From DATKFM01 sp963810485 (lineage in GTDB: Bacteria; Pseudomonadota; Alphaproteobacteria; Dongiales; Dongiaceae): a stretch of 64,000 nt of DNA. The stretch covers positions 124,001 through 188,000 of the forward strand of contig CAWENQ010000004.1 in NCBI GenBank assembly GCA_963810485.1, read 5' to 3'. Positions 26,236 through 36,043 of this stretch are shown here, piece after piece. The position numbers were made by a program, and so were the translations under genes. The stretch's first letter is position 1; every line of letters starts with the position of its first letter. The notes under the pieces were generated by a model. The model was not told the DNA's origin. It did no database searches and saw nothing but the letters and a program-made list of their open reading frames with translations.

Positions 26236-27459
26236 ATGAGCCTCGACCTGCCGGCCCTGAAGACGATCCATAACGGCGAGAAGGTGAAGGGCACCTTCTC
26301 CGCCGCGGAAATGAACGCGCGGCTGAGGAAGCTGCGCCGGCACATGGCGGAAAACCAGCTCGACTACGCCCTGTTCACCTCGATCCACAACATCAATTAC
26401 TACAGCGATTTCCTGTATTGCTCGTTCGGCCGGCCCTACGGCCTGGTCGTCTCTTCGGACGCAGCAACCACGATCTCCGCCAACATCGATGCAGGCCAGC
26501 CCTGGCGCCGCAGCCCGGGCGACAACCGGGTCTACACCGACTGGCAGCGCGACAATTATTTCCGCGCCGTCAAGGAACTGGTGAAGGACGGCGGCACGGT
26601 GGGCGTGGAGTGGGATCACCTCAATCTGCAGAACTTCGAGAAACTTAGAGCGGCGCTGCCGGACAGCAAGCTGGTGGACGTCGCCGCCGGCTGCATGAGC
26701 CTGCGGATGCTCAAATCGTCGGAAGAGGTCGCCGTCATCAAGCAGGGAGCGCGTATCGCCGATATCGGCGGCGCGGCTTGCGTCGAGGCCATCGCCGAGG
26801 GCGTGCCCGAGCATGAGGTGGCGCTGCATTCGACCCAAGCCATGGTTCGCGAGATCGCCCGCACCTATCCCCATGCCGAACTGATGGATAGCTGGACCTG
26901 GTTCCAATCGGGCATCAATACCGACGGCGCCCACAATCCCGTCACCTCGCGCAGGATCAGGCGCGGCGACATCCTCAGCCTCAATTGCTTTCCGATGATC
27001 GCCGGCTACTACACCGCCCTCGAGCGGACGCTGTTCTGCGAGGAGGCGTCGAAGGAGCATCTCCGCCTCTGGGAAATCAATTGCCGCGTCCATGACGAGG
27101 GCAAGAAGCTCCTGGTGCCCGGCAACAGATGCAGCGATATCGCCCGGCAGCTCAACGAGATCTACCGGGAGCACGATCTGCTGAAATACCGCACCTTCGG
27201 CTACGGCCATTCCTTCGGCGTGCTCTGCCACTATTATGGGCGGGAGGCCGGGCTCGAGCTGCGCGAGGATATCGACACCGTCCTGGAGCCCGGCATGGTG
27301 GTTTCCATGGAACCGATGATCATGCTGCCCGAGGGCCTGCCTGGCGCCGGCGGCTACCGGGAGCATGACATCCTCGTGATCACGCCTGACGGCAACGAGA
27401 ACATCACCCGCTTCCCCTATGGCCCGGCCCACAACATCATCAGGAAGAACCGGGGCTGA
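26236..27459 (+). CDS. Creatinase (creatine amidinohydrolase) family protein
   Basis: Creatinase hydrolyses creatine to sarcosine and urea. The 407-residue length matches the known enzyme (about 404). The sequence carries the family's distinctive blocks almost unchanged: FTSIHNINYYSDFLYCSFGR, ISANIDAGQPWRR, the catalytic-histidine block GINTDGAHNPV, LSLNCFPMIAGYYTALERT, FGYGHSFG, and EPMIMLPEGLPGAGGYREHD. It is a pita-bread (M24) fold that lacks the metal ligands of the peptidase relatives, as creatinase does. Start at 26236 fits the family N-terminus. It lies between an aminotransferase and a polyamine-type ABC importer; no creatininase or sarcosine oxidase gene is adjacent. A related guanidino substrate remains possible. 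Confidence 0.9.
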   Translation: MSLDLPALKTIHNGEKVKGTFSAAEMNARLRKLRRHMAENQLDYALFTSIHNINYYSDFLYCSFGRPYGLVVSSDAATTISANIDAGQPWRRSPGDNRVYTDWQRDNYFRAVKELVKDGGTVGVEWDHLNLQNFEKLRAALPDSKLVDVAAGCMSLRMLKSSEEVAVIKQGARIADIGGAACVEAIAEGVPEHEVALHSTQAMVREIARTYPHAELMDSWTWFQSGINTDGAHNPVTSRRIRRGDILSLNCFPMIAGYYTALERTLFCEEASKEHLRLWEINCRVHDEGKKLLVPGNRCSDIARQLNEIYREHDLLKYRTFGYGHSFGVLCHYYGREAGLELREDIDTVLEPGMVVSMEPMIMLPEGLPGAGGYREHDILVITPDGNENITRFPYGPAHNIIRKNRG

Positions 27460-27646
27460 GCCGCCCGCGCCATATGGTCGCGGACATCAGGTTACTTGTT
27501 GCAGCGCAAAAAAATTTGACTCCAAATTCGCCTGAGGTTGACTTATAGAAGTAATACAAGCTGTGGCCTGTCGACCGGGAATACCCGGCGCGGCCGAAAA
27601 AGCAGCAGCAAAAGACAACGAGGGAACAGGGCTTTACGGGGCTGGG

Positions 27647-28738
27647 ATGGCGACAGGCCAGGACAAATACGTCCAATTTATCGATATCCAGAAGAGCTAT
27701 GACGGCGAAACGCTGGTCGTAAAAGACCTTAACCTAAGCATCCGCCGCGGCGAATTTCTGACCATGCTGGGGCCTTCGGGCTCCGGGAAGACGACCACGC
27801 TGCTGATGCTGGCCGGCTTCGAGGTCCCGACCCACGGCCGCATCATGTTGGACGGCCGTCCCATCGACAACATGCCGCCGCACAAGCGCAACATCGGCAT
27901 GGTGTTCCAGAACTACGCCCTCTTCCCCCATATGACGGTGGAGGAGAACCTCGCCTTCCCGCTGGAAGTGCGGAAAATTCCCAAGGCGGAGCAGCAGGCC
28001 AAGATCAAGCGCGCGCTGGAAATGGTGAAGCTGGCGGCTTTCGGCAAGCGCCGTCCGGGACAGCTCTCCGGCGGCCAGCAGCAGCGTGTCGCCGTCGCCC
28101 GCGCCCTGGTGTTCGAGCCGCAACTGGTGCTGATGGACGAGCCGCTGGGCGCCCTGGACAAGCAGCTGCGCGAGCAGATGCAGCTTGAGATCAAGCATAT
28201 CCACCACGATCTCGGCGTCACCGTCGTCTATGTCACCCACGACCAGAGCGAAGCGCTGACCATGTCGGACCGCATCGCCGTGTTCAACGACGGCGAGATC
28301 CAGCAGCTCGCAACGCCAGGCGATCTCTACGAGCAGCCGCAGAACTCCTTCGTCGCCCAGTTCATCGGCGAGAATAACAAGATCCGCGGCAAGATCGTCG
28401 CCGTGAACGGCGTCGGCTGCCAGGTCGAGGTGCCGGGCGCAGGCAATGTCCAGGCGCTGGCGGTGAAGGTCGGCATGGGCGACGCCACGACGCTGTCGCT
28501 GCGGCCGGAGCGGGTGCGGGTCAATCCGGCGCCGGGCACGCTGCCGAATATTTTCACCGGCAAGGTGGAAGAGCTGATCTATCTCGGCGACCACACGCGC
28601 GTGCGCGCCTCGGTCTGCGGCAATAGTGATTTCGTGATCAAGGTGCCGAACGCCGAAGGCGTGCCGGCGCTGTCGCCGGGTGTTGCGATCTCCGTCGGAT
28701 GGAAGACGGAAGATTGCCGGGCTCTTGACGCGTTCTGA
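27647..28738 (+). CDS. Polyamine-type ABC transporter ATPase (PotA-like)
   Basis: The 363-residue protein powers the importer formed with the three following genes. Walker A is GPSGSGKTTT, the Q-loop is in GMVFQNYALFPHMT, the signature is LSGGQQQRVAVARAL, Walker B is LVLMDEPLGALD and the switch histidine is in VVYVTHDQSEALTMSD. The C-terminal 120 residues form a TOBE domain (LSLRPERVRVN). The ATG at 27647 is taken because the preceding 28 codons are low-complexity and unlike the family. The upstream gap to the creatinase gene is 187 bases and may hold a promoter (several TTGACT motifs near 27516-27543), but I cannot fix one. Confidence 0.92.
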   Translation: MATGQDKYVQFIDIQKSYDGETLVVKDLNLSIRRGEFLTMLGPSGSGKTTTLLMLAGFEVPTHGRIMLDGRPIDNMPPHKRNIGMVFQNYALFPHMTVEENLAFPLEVRKIPKAEQQAKIKRALEMVKLAAFGKRRPGQLSGGQQQRVAVARALVFEPQLVLMDEPLGALDKQLREQMQLEIKHIHHDLGVTVVYVTHDQSEALTMSDRIAVFNDGEIQQLATPGDLYEQPQNSFVAQFIGENNKIRGKIVAVNGVGCQVEVPGAGNVQALAVKVGMGDATTLSLRPERVRVNPAPGTLPNIFTGKVEELIYLGDHTRVRASVCGNSDFVIKVPNAEGVPALSPGVAISVGWKTEDCRALDAF

Positions 28739-28838
28739 GTTGGAAAGCTCACGGAAGGCCGCCGATCGGCATTGTCTGGATCTGCGGAATATGTGCAACC
28801 GCCGGCAATGGCCGGCAATACAGGGAGACTGCAAGAAA

Positions 28839-29898
28839 ATGACAGCGAAGACTAGAGTAACTGGCATGCTGTTGGCATCGGTCGCCATCGGCGCGCTATG
28901 GACGGCACCGGCTGCGGCGGAGGATCAACTGACGATCGTCTCCTGGGGCGGCGCCTATCAGGAAAGCCAGCGCGAAGCCTTCATGAAGCCGTACCAGAAG
29001 GACACCGGCGCAAAGATCACCGAAGAAGAATACAACGGCGAAATCGCCAAGATCCGCGCGATGGTCGAGGCGAACGCGATTACCTGGGACGTGATCGATG
29101 TCGACACGCAGACCGCGCTTGCCGGCTGCGCCGAAGGTATCCTCGAGCCGGTTGACTGGGCGAAGCTCGGCCTCGACAAGTCGAAGTTCATCGGTTCGGA
29201 TCAGTTCGACTGCGCCGTTCCGAACATCCTGTATTCGACGATCATCGCCTACGACGCAGACAAGCTGAACCCCGGCCCGACGACGATCTCCGATCTGTTC
29301 GATCTGCAGAAGTTCCCGGGCAAGCGGGCGCTGCAGAAGAACCCCTTCGTGAATCTGGAATGGGCCCTGATCGCCGACGGCGTGCCGATCGGCCGACGTC
29401 TACAAGGTGTTGAATACGCCGGAAGGCGTCGATCGCGCCTTCGCCAAGCTCGACACGATCAAGAGCGAAGTCATCTGGTGGGAAGCCGGCGCCCAGCCGC
29501 CGCAGATCCTCGCCGAGGGCGGCGCCGCGATCGTTTCGGCCTGGAACGGCCGCATCTATAAGGCGATCGCCGAAGACAAGAAGAACTTCAAGATCGTCTG
29601 GGATGCCCAGGCGCCCGACTACGACTTGTGGGCGATTCCGAAGGGCAATCCCCGCATGGATGCCGCCTATAAGTTCCTGAGCTATGCGAGCCAGCCGCAG
29701 GCGATGGCGAACCAGACCAAGTACATCTCGTATGGTCCGGCCAACAAGGACGCGATTCCGAACGTCGAGCCGGGCATCCTGCCGCACCTGCCGACGGCGC
29801 CTGATAACATGACCAACATCCTGACGCTCGACCCGCAGTTCTGGGCCGACAAGGGCGAAGAGCTGCGTGAGCGCTTCAACGCCTGGCTTGCTCAATAG
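28839..29898 (+). CDS. Polyamine-type ABC transporter substrate-binding protein (one-base frameshift)
   Basis: This is the periplasmic receptor (PotD/PotF-like, SBP family 1), about 352 residues after correction. A signal peptide is clear: MTAKTRVTGMLLASVAIGAL ending near TAPAAAED. The start of the mature protein, QLTIVSWGGAYQESQREAF, and WDVIDVDTQTALAGC are typical of the group. At 29391-29392 one extra G breaks the frame; removing it joins WALIADGVPIADVYKVLNTP. The C-terminal half (EVIWWEAGAQPPQILAEGGA) then continues to 29898. Ligand cannot be read from sequence; the neighbours suggest a guanidino compound or amine. Confidence 0.9.
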
Positions 29899-29971
29899 TG
29901 AACTGAAGTTCGGGGGAGGAGGCGGCGCGCTTCCTCCCCCTGTTCCCTGTTACGCGGGACGACACGATCAA

Positions 29972-31225
29972 ATGGTATCCGCCACCGCAACGCCTCTCAT
30001 CGGCATGTCGGATGGAGTGCCGCTCAAACTGCAGCTCCGCCGCGTGGAGCGTGTGCGGAAGCTGAAGGCGGTCGGCTTGGTGCTGCCGCTCTTCCTGTTC
30101 ATCGCCATTAGCTTCGTCCTGCCGCTCATATACATGCTGCGAAACGCTGTTTATGATCCGGACATCCGCGACAATCTCCCGCGAACGGTCCAGGCGCTGG
30201 ACGCCTGGGACGGCACGGACACGCCGGATGAGGCGGCCTACGCCGCATTGGCGGCGGATCTGCGGGACGCGCAGAAGAACAAGACCGCGGCGCTCATCGG
30301 CAAGCGCCTGAACTACGAGATCTCGGGAATCCGCAGCAAGATCATTACCACGGCGCGCAAGGCCGCGACTCTGGAAGCCGCGCCCTACAAGGAAGCGCTG
30401 ATCGCGATGGATCCCGCTTGGGGCGAACGCAATACCTGGGCCACCATCAAACGCGCCGGGCACGCCATCACCCCCAACTATCTGCTCGCCGCCTTGGATC
30501 TTGAAATGAATGCCGACGGCGATTTGGCCTGGGTTCCCGCCAATCGCGCCATCTACCTGACCGTCCTTGCCCGCACATTCTGGATCAGCATACAGGTAAC
30601 GGCCTGGACGTTGCTTCTCGGGTTCCCCTTGGCCTACCTGCTGGCCACCCTGCCGACGCGCACCTCGAGCTTGTTGCTGATCCTCGTGCTGTTGCCGTTC
30701 TGGACATCGCTGCTGGTGCGAACAACGGCCTGGTTCGTCTTGCTCCAGGATTCCGGGCCGATCAACGACTCGCTGATGTTTCTCGGCCTGACGGATCATC
30801 CGCTGAAACTGATCTTCGCCCGCGTCGGCACGATCGTGGCAATGACCCACATCCAGTTGCCGTTCACGCTGCTGCCGATCTACAGCGTCATGAAGACAAT
30901 TCCGCCGAGCCATGTGCGGGCCGCGCGTTCGCTGGGCGCCGGGCCGTTCTACGCCTTTTGGCGGGTCTACTTTCCGCAAACAATTCCCGGCATCGCTGCC
31001 GGCTGCCTGCTCACATTCATCCTTAGCCTCGGCTACTACATCACGCCGGCGCTGGTCGGCGGGGCATCGGATAGGATGATGAGCAACATCATGGCCGAAG
31101 CCTTGCATGCGGAGAACAACTGGGGGAAGGCATCGGCATTGGGGACCATCCTGCTGACGGCGACGATGATCCTCTACTTCGTCTACAATCGCCTCGTCGG
31201 CATCGACAAGATGAAGTTCGGGTAA
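29972..31225 (+). CDS. Polyamine-type ABC transporter permease (PotB-like) with a long periplasmic insert
   Basis: The 417-residue inner-membrane permease is about 140 residues longer than PotB of enteric bacteria. The extra length is one block between TM1 (residues ~33-58) and TM2 (~197-222): residues ~62-195, Ala/Lys-rich and predicted helical (DEAAYAALAADLRDAQKNK). The rest is standard: LLLILVLLPFWTSLLVRTTAW, and the ATPase-docking loop in VRAARSLGAGPFYAFWRVYFP. The ATG at 29972 is chosen because the earlier codons overlap the binding-protein end. It is followed six bases later by the second permease gene. Confidence 0.9.
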   Translation: MVSATATPLIGMSDGVPLKLQLRRVERVRKLKAVGLVLPLFLFIAISFVLPLIYMLRNAVYDPDIRDNLPRTVQALDAWDGTDTPDEAAYAALAADLRDAQKNKTAALIGKRLNYEISGIRSKIITTARKAATLEAAPYKEALIAMDPAWGERNTWATIKRAGHAITPNYLLAALDLEMNADGDLAWVPANRAIYLTVLARTFWISIQVTAWTLLLGFPLAYLLATLPTRTSSLLLILVLLPFWTSLLVRTTAWFVLLQDSGPINDSLMFLGLTDHPLKLIFARVGTIVAMTHIQLPFTLLPIYSVMKTIPPSHVRAARSLGAGPFYAFWRVYFPQTIPGIAAGCLLTFILSLGYYITPALVGGASDRMMSNIMAEALHAENNWGKASALGTILLTATMILYFVYNRLVGIDKMKFG

Positions 31226-31231
31226 GCGGAA

Positions 31232-32059
31232 ATGGCCCTATCGCCCTATGCAGGTCCGGCCGAGCGCGCGTGGTACTACACGCATCGCGTACTGTGCGCC
31301 GCCGTGCTGTTGTTCTTGATCGCGCCGATCCTCGTGATCATGCCGCTCTCGTTCAATGCCGAGCCGTATTTCAGCTATCCGATGCCCGGCCTGTCGCTGC
31401 GCTGGTACGAGGATTTCTTCACCAACGAACGCTGGGTGCTGGCGCTCAAGACCAGCATCATCGTCGCTGCCTTCACGACGGTCATCGCCACAACGCTCGG
31501 CACGCTCGCCGCGTTGGGGCTCAGCCGAGCGAACTTCCCGGCACGGACATCGATCATGAGTGTGCTGATTTCGCCGATGATCGTGCCGGTGATCATCTCG
31601 GCGCTCGGCATGTATTTCTTCTACACCCCCATCGGCCTGACCAACAGCCTGCCCGGTTTGACCCTCGCGCACACGGCCCTGGCGACGCCATTCGTCGTGA
31701 TCGTCGTGACAGCGACGCTGACGGGGTTCGATCACAGCCTCTCCCGCGCCGGCGCGAGCCTGGGCGCCGATCCTGTGCGAGTGTTCCGAAAGGTCATCCT
31801 GCCGCTCATCCTGCCCGGCGTCATTTCCGGCGCTCTGTTCGCCTTTGTCACGTCGTTCGACGAGGTCGTGGTTGTCGTTTTCCTGGCCGGCCCGGAACAG
31901 CGCACTTTGCCCAAGCAAATGTTCAGCGGCATCCGCGAAGACATCAGCCCGACGATTACGGCAGCCGCCAGCATGCTCATTGTCTTTGCCGTCGTCATGC
32001 TGACGGCGGTCGAACTGCTCCGCCGCCGGTCGGAGCGCCTGCGCGGTATCAGGAACTAA
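31232..32059 (+). CDS. Polyamine-type ABC transporter permease (PotC-like)
   Basis: This 275-residue permease pairs with the PotB-like protein. Six hydrophobic spans are visible. Family marks are the first-span end PILVIMPLSFNAEPYFSYP, SLRWYEDFFTNERW, the EAA-like docking loop SRAGASLGADPVRVFRKVIL and SFDEVVVVVFLAGP. An AGCGGA sequence sits close before the ATG at 31232, six bases after the upstream stop. It is the last gene of the importer operon; a separate regulator gene follows 68 bases on. Confidence 0.92.
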   Translation: MALSPYAGPAERAWYYTHRVLCAAVLLFLIAPILVIMPLSFNAEPYFSYPMPGLSLRWYEDFFTNERWVLALKTSIIVAAFTTVIATTLGTLAALGLSRANFPARTSIMSVLISPMIVPVIISALGMYFFYTPIGLTNSLPGLTLAHTALATPFVVIVVTATLTGFDHSLSRAGASLGADPVRVFRKVILPLILPGVISGALFAFVTSFDEVVVVVFLAGPEQRTLPKQMFSGIREDISPTITAAASMLIVFAVVMLTAVELLRRRSERLRGIRN

Positions 32060-32127
32060 CCGCCTGTCGCGGCGGCAGAATCCGGCCGCGGTGGACTTCT
32101 TAACCCGCCCGACCTATCTTTCCGTGC

Positions 32128-32660
32128 ATGTATAAGGACAACAGCCTGATCCCGACCGAGGCGGTGCGTTTGGCCGCGCTCGGCACGCTGCATGAGGGGC
32201 CGCGGCGCTACGCCGACCTGGCCGCCGAAGTGCGCGGATTCGTCGGGCATATCGTGGGTCCCTCGCTGGACCTGATCGGCCCGCCGATGGAGTTGCTGCG
32301 AGTCGAAGGCCTGATCGAGGCCGCCGACGGCGGCGGTGCCGAGGCCGAGCTGCGCATAACCCGCGGGGCGTCGAGGAGTTGAAGCGGCTGTTGGGCGCCA
32401 ACCTGCGCGGGCCGATCGGCGAATTCAACAAGCTGGTCATCGCGCTGAAACTGCGCTTCCTGCCGGTGCTCGACCGCGACGGGCAGAAGCTGCAAGCGGA
32501 ACTGTTGGCCGAGATTTGCGAGCGCGAGCTCAGCCGCCTCACCAGCCTGCGCCGCCAGATCGATGGGCGCCGCGACACACTGACCGACTGGCTGGAGCAC
32601 GACATCGCCCAAGTCACCGCGCGGCTGGAGTGGTTCCGCCGGCTCGGCGAGAGTCTCTAA
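32128..32660 (+). CDS. PadR-like winged-helix regulator (one-base frameshift)
   Basis: The corrected protein is about 177 residues. The N-terminus (MYKDNSLIPTEAVRLAALGT, GPRRYADLAAEVRGFV) has the layout of a PadR-type winged helix, with the wing in a GLIEAADGGG/AELRITP segment. The C-terminal half (LKLRFLPVLDRDGQKLQAE, LLAEICERELSRLTSL) is a helical dimerisation-type region. Reading is broken near 32365, where one base appears to be missing; GVEELKRLLGANLRGPI follows in the next frame. The family call rests on arrangement and I hold it loosely. It lies just after the polyamine-type importer and could regulate it. Confidence 0.55.
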
Positions 32661-32689
32661 GCGCCGCCGGCCGCTGCCGGCAAACCCAC

Positions 32690-33431
32690 CTAGTAGAGAT
32701 GCTGCCCGCCGGTGACGAAGATTTCCGTCCCCGTGACATAGCCGAAATCCGCCGTGCAGAGGCGATACACCGTCGAAGCCACCTCCTCCGGCTTGCCCAT
32801 GCGATGCATGGGGATGCGGGGGATCAGCGTCTCATATTCCGGGCCGATCATCGCGGTCTCGATCTCGCCGGGCGCCACGGCATTGACCCGCACGCCGAGG
32901 TCGGCGAACTCCACCGCCATCTCCCGCGTCAGCGCCGACAGCGCCGCCTTCGAGGTGCTGTAGGCCGAGCTGGCGAAGGGATGGCGCGCATGGCCCGGCG
33001 ATCGAGGTGATGTTGACGATCGAGCCCTGGCCGCGATGGAGCGCCTGGGCGAAGCCGCGCGACAGCTGCAATGGCGTGAAGAAATTCAGCTCGAACACAT
33101 CGCGCCAGGCCTGCACATCGCCATTGAGGCAGCCGAGGCGTTCCTTGAACTCGGTCTTCGGCGACACCGCGGCGTTATTCACCAGGGCATGGACCGGTTG
33201 GCCGTCGATGATCCTGCCGGCCTCGGCGATGAAGCGGTCGACGCTGGCGGTGTCGGCCAAATCCGTCACCACATGATGGGCCCAGTTGCTGTCGCGCTTG
33301 CATTCCGGCGGCACGTCGTCGCGGCTGCAGGTGATGATGCGCCAGCCTTCCTGCATGAAGCGCATGACCGTGGCATGGCCGATGCCGCGGCTGGCGCCGG
33401 TGAGGATGACGGTTTTCACGGAATCGTTCAT
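32690..33431 (-). CDS. Short-chain dehydrogenase/reductase (one-base frameshift)
   Basis: This classical SDR is about 246 residues after correction. It has the NAD(P) motif TGASRGIG, the NNAA motif in ALVNNAAVSP, the catalytic serine in IVNITSIAG and the YSTSK catalytic pair, and the C-terminal FVTGGQHLY. The frame breaks at 32993-32995, where one extra C follows ITSIAG; removal restores HARHPFASSAYSTSKAAL. The ATG at 33431 precedes MNDSVKTVIL. An aspartate-type residue after the second strand is not evident (TCSRDD), which leans to NADP. The substrate is unknown. Confidence 0.88.
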
Positions 33432-33487
33432 GGCCGGCAATCTAGCCGAACGATAGGCCCGCGTCACCGCAGGAGCAATCGCCCCGC

Positions 33488-34315
33488 CTAGTGCGCCATC
33501 AGCACCGGGATTCCCGCGGCCGACAGCACGTCGCGGGTCGCGCCGCCGAGGATCATTTCCCGCAGGCGACTATGGCCATAGGCGCCCATGACCAGCAGGT
33601 CGGCGCGGCTCTGCTCGGCATGGGCCAGCAGCGTGGCGCCGGTGGAGGCGCCACCGGATGCGATGGAATCATGGGAGGCGCTGACGTCGTGGCGGCCCAG
33701 ATAGGCGATCAGGTCCTGGGCCGTGGCGACGCTGTCGATGGTGCCGACCGTGAGCACGGTGACATGGTCGGCCACCTCCAGGATCGGCAGGGCTGCGGCC
33801 ACCACCCGCGCCGCCTGGGCGCTGCCGTTCCAGGCCAGCGCCACCCGGCCCGCCACCACCCGCGCCGCCGTGGGCGAGGCCACCAGCACCGGCCGCCCGG
33901 TATCGAACAGCGCCGCATCCAGCGTCGCCGCCAGGGGCGCCTCGGCCTCGCCGCTCGGACGGCCGATGACAACGAGATCGGTCAGCCTTCCGGCGGCCGC
34001 CACCACGTCGGCCTCGCGTCCGGTGATCTCGCGCCAGGACAGCTTGGCGCCGCCGGCTGCGCTGACCTTCTGATAGGCCTCGCGCGCCCGCGCGGCGCGG
34101 GAAGAGATCGTCTGCGCCATCGCCGCCATCAGCTGCTCCACCATGGCGCCGGACATGCCCTCGCCGATGACCGGCACGACGCTGTTCACATCGGCCATGA
34201 CATGCAGCACGTCGAGCGCCGCGTCGAAACGCTTGGCCGCTGTCACCGCGGTTTCCAGCGTCGCCTGGGTCGTCGTGCCGCCATCGGCCACCGCCAGGAT
34301 GCTGCGTATGGTCAT
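33488..34315 (-). CDS. Universal stress protein, two UspA domains
   Basis: The 275-residue protein has two tandem Usp folds. The first (residues 1-145) starts MTIRSILAVADGG and lacks a full nucleotide loop. The second (about 155-275) starts VALAWNGSAQAARVV and ends in GAYGHSRLREMILGGATRD, the G-2X-G-9X-G-S/T ATP-binding pattern of Usp proteins. Such proteins accumulate in stress or growth arrest; the partner is unknown. The gene is transcribed alone between the SDR and CDF genes on the same strand. Confidence 0.9.
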   Translation of the reverse strand: MTIRSILAVADGGTTTQATLETAVTAAKRFDAALDVLHVMADVNSVVPVIGEGMSGAMVEQLMAAMAQTISSRAARAREAYQKVSAAGGAKLSWREITGREADVVAAAGRLTDLVVIGRPSGEAEAPLAATLDAALFDTGRPVLVASPTAARVVAGRVALAWNGSAQAARVVAAALPILEVADHVTVLTVGTIDSVATAQDLIAYLGRHDVSASHDSIASGGASTGATLLAHAEQSRADLLVMGAYGHSRLREMILGGATRDVLSAAGIPVLMAH

Positions 34316-34382
34316 CGGGCTCTCCTCCTATTCTGTCGCGCTCAACCTATCACAAACCGGCATTTTTTCGCGTTGACATGCA

Positions 34383-35344
34383 TCAAGTCCCAGGCCTGGA
34401 CGCGGACTGCCCGAAAGGCGGATGTATCTCGACAACGCCGGCCGGGTCTTCATGGACGATCACCTCCGCCCCCGGGAAGGCCGTCATGACCGCCACCTCC
34501 ACCGCATCCGCCGCCTCGTGCGCCACGCGCAAGGTCAATTCCGGATCCATCACCAGATGCATCTGCACGAAAATCGACTGGCCGGCGGCGCGGGTGCGCA
34601 GATCATGCACCGACTTCACCCGCGGATTGGCCAAGGCGATCTCGCGGATCTTTGCCCGCATCTCGTCCGGCAGCTCGTGATCCATCAGCATGTCCAGCGC
34701 CCCTCGGAAAATCCTCCAGGCCGTGAACATGATGTAGGCAGCGATGCCGATGGCGAACAGGGGGTCTGCGGCATTCCATCCCCACCACACCGCCAGCAGC
34801 AGCGCCACGATCACGCTGACATTGACGAAGAGGTCGCCGACATAGTGCAGGGAATCCGCGCGCACGGCGAAGGAGCCGGTGCGGCGGATCACCCGTCGCT
34901 GATAAAGCACCAGCACGAGCGTGGTCGCGATGGAAAAGACCATCACGGCGATGCCGATCTCGCCATGCTCCACCGCTGACCGGGCGTGACCAGCCGGCCG
35001 ATCGCCTGGAAGGCGAGGAAGGCGGCCGATCCGGCGATGAAGGCCGCCTGGCCCAGCGCCGCCAGCGGCTCGGCCTTGCCATGGCCGAAGCGGTGTTCGC
35101 GGTCGGCCGGGATCAGCGCATGGCTGATGGCAAAGAGGTTGACCAGCGAAGCGCCGGCATCCATCAGCGAGTCCAGCATGCTGGACAGCAGCGCCACCGA
35201 TCCCGTCAGCAGGTAGGCGGCGACCTTGACGCCGATCAGCAGCAGTGCGGCGCCGACCGAGGCGTAGCTGGCGAGCCGCATCATCCGCGCCCGCTCCGGC
35301 TGGGCCAGCGTGCCGTCGCCCAAGATGCCGTGCGCCTGCTGCAT
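34383..35344 (-). CDS. Cation diffusion facilitator efflux pump, FieF-like (one-base frameshift)
   Basis: CDF pumps export Zn2+ or Fe2+ against protons. The corrected protein is about 320 residues. TM2 has the site in SMLDSLMDAGASLVNL, followed by HRFGHGKAEPLAAL; TM5 has ADSLHYVGDLFVN, a second D/H site; this DxxxD/HxxxD layout is of the FieF group. The C-terminal cytoplasmic domain (VKSVHDLRTRAAGQSIFVQM) binds metal in homologues. The frame is lost near 34978-34982, where one base seems to be missing between RLVTPG and AVEHGEIGIAV. It begins 11 bases after pdxH and is likely co-transcribed. Confidence 0.9.
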
Positions 35345-35355
35345 CGCCCCGCTCC

Positions 35356-35937
35356 CTAGGGAAACAATCGCTCGGTGCGCCAGCCGTTCCCCTCGCGATG
35401 ATAGACCAGCCGGTCATGGAGGCGGAAAGGCTTTTCCTCCCAGAACTCGATGCGGCCCGGCAGCACGCGGAAACCCGACCAGTGGTCCGGCCGCGGCACG
35501 GCGCCCAGGCCGAACTTGGCGGTGAACTGGGCGATGCGTTTCTCCAGCTCGAACCGCCCGGCCAGCGGCCGCGATTGCTGCGAGGCCCAGGCGCCGATCT
35601 GGCTCGAGCGGTGGCGCGAGGCGAAATAGGCGTCGGCCTCCGCCGACGTCACCTGCTCCACCTCGCCCTCGATGCGGATCTGCTTCTTGAGGGATTTCCA
35701 GTAGAGGCAGAGCGCCGCCTTCGGCTGCGCCTGGAGCTGCGTGCCCTTGCGGCTCTCATAGTTGGTGTAGAAGACGAAGCCCCGCTCGTCCCGTCCCTTC
35801 AACAACACCATGCGCAGCGAAGGCATGCCGTCGGCGCCGACCGTGGCCAGCGCCATGGCGTTCGGGTCGTTCAGCTCCTTGGCCTCCGCCTGCCGGAACC
35901 AGTCGTCGAAATGGTCGAAGGGATCGGTCTCGCTCAT
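35356..35937 (-). CDS. pdxH: Pyridoxamine/pyridoxine 5'-phosphate oxidase
   Basis: PdxH is an FMN enzyme that makes pyridoxal 5'-phosphate. The 193-residue length is slightly short of the E. coli enzyme. Family marks are AMALATVGADGMPSLRMVLL, DERGFVFYTNYESRKG, CLYWKSLKKQIRIEGEVE, FASRHRSSQIGAWASQQS and the C-terminal WEEKPFRLHDRLVYHR. It lies directly upstream of the CDF gene on the same strand. Its product is the cofactor of the three aminotransferases in this window, although it is not in their operons. Confidence 0.95.
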   Translation of the reverse strand: MSETDPFDHFDDWFRQAEAKELNDPNAMALATVGADGMPSLRMVLLKGRDERGFVFYTNYESRKGTQLQAQPKAALCLYWKSLKKQIRIEGEVEQVTSAEADAYFASRHRSSQIGAWASQQSRPLAGRFELEKRIAQFTAKFGLGAVPRPDHWSGFRVLPGRIEFWEEKPFRLHDRLVYHREGNGWRTERLFP

Positions 35938-36043
35938 GCCTGCCGCCGGGTTTGTTGCCGCGAACCCAGATACAGACTATCGCGCTGGGCTTGGCAAGTC
36001 CCGCCGGGCGGCCTTGCGAATGCTTCGCGCCCGCGCACCCCAG

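Noticed and set aside
27516..27549. Sigma70-like TTGACT boxes before the PotA-like gene
   Set aside because: Several TTGACT and TATA-like motifs occur, but none pair at a 16-18 base spacing, so I do not call a promoter.
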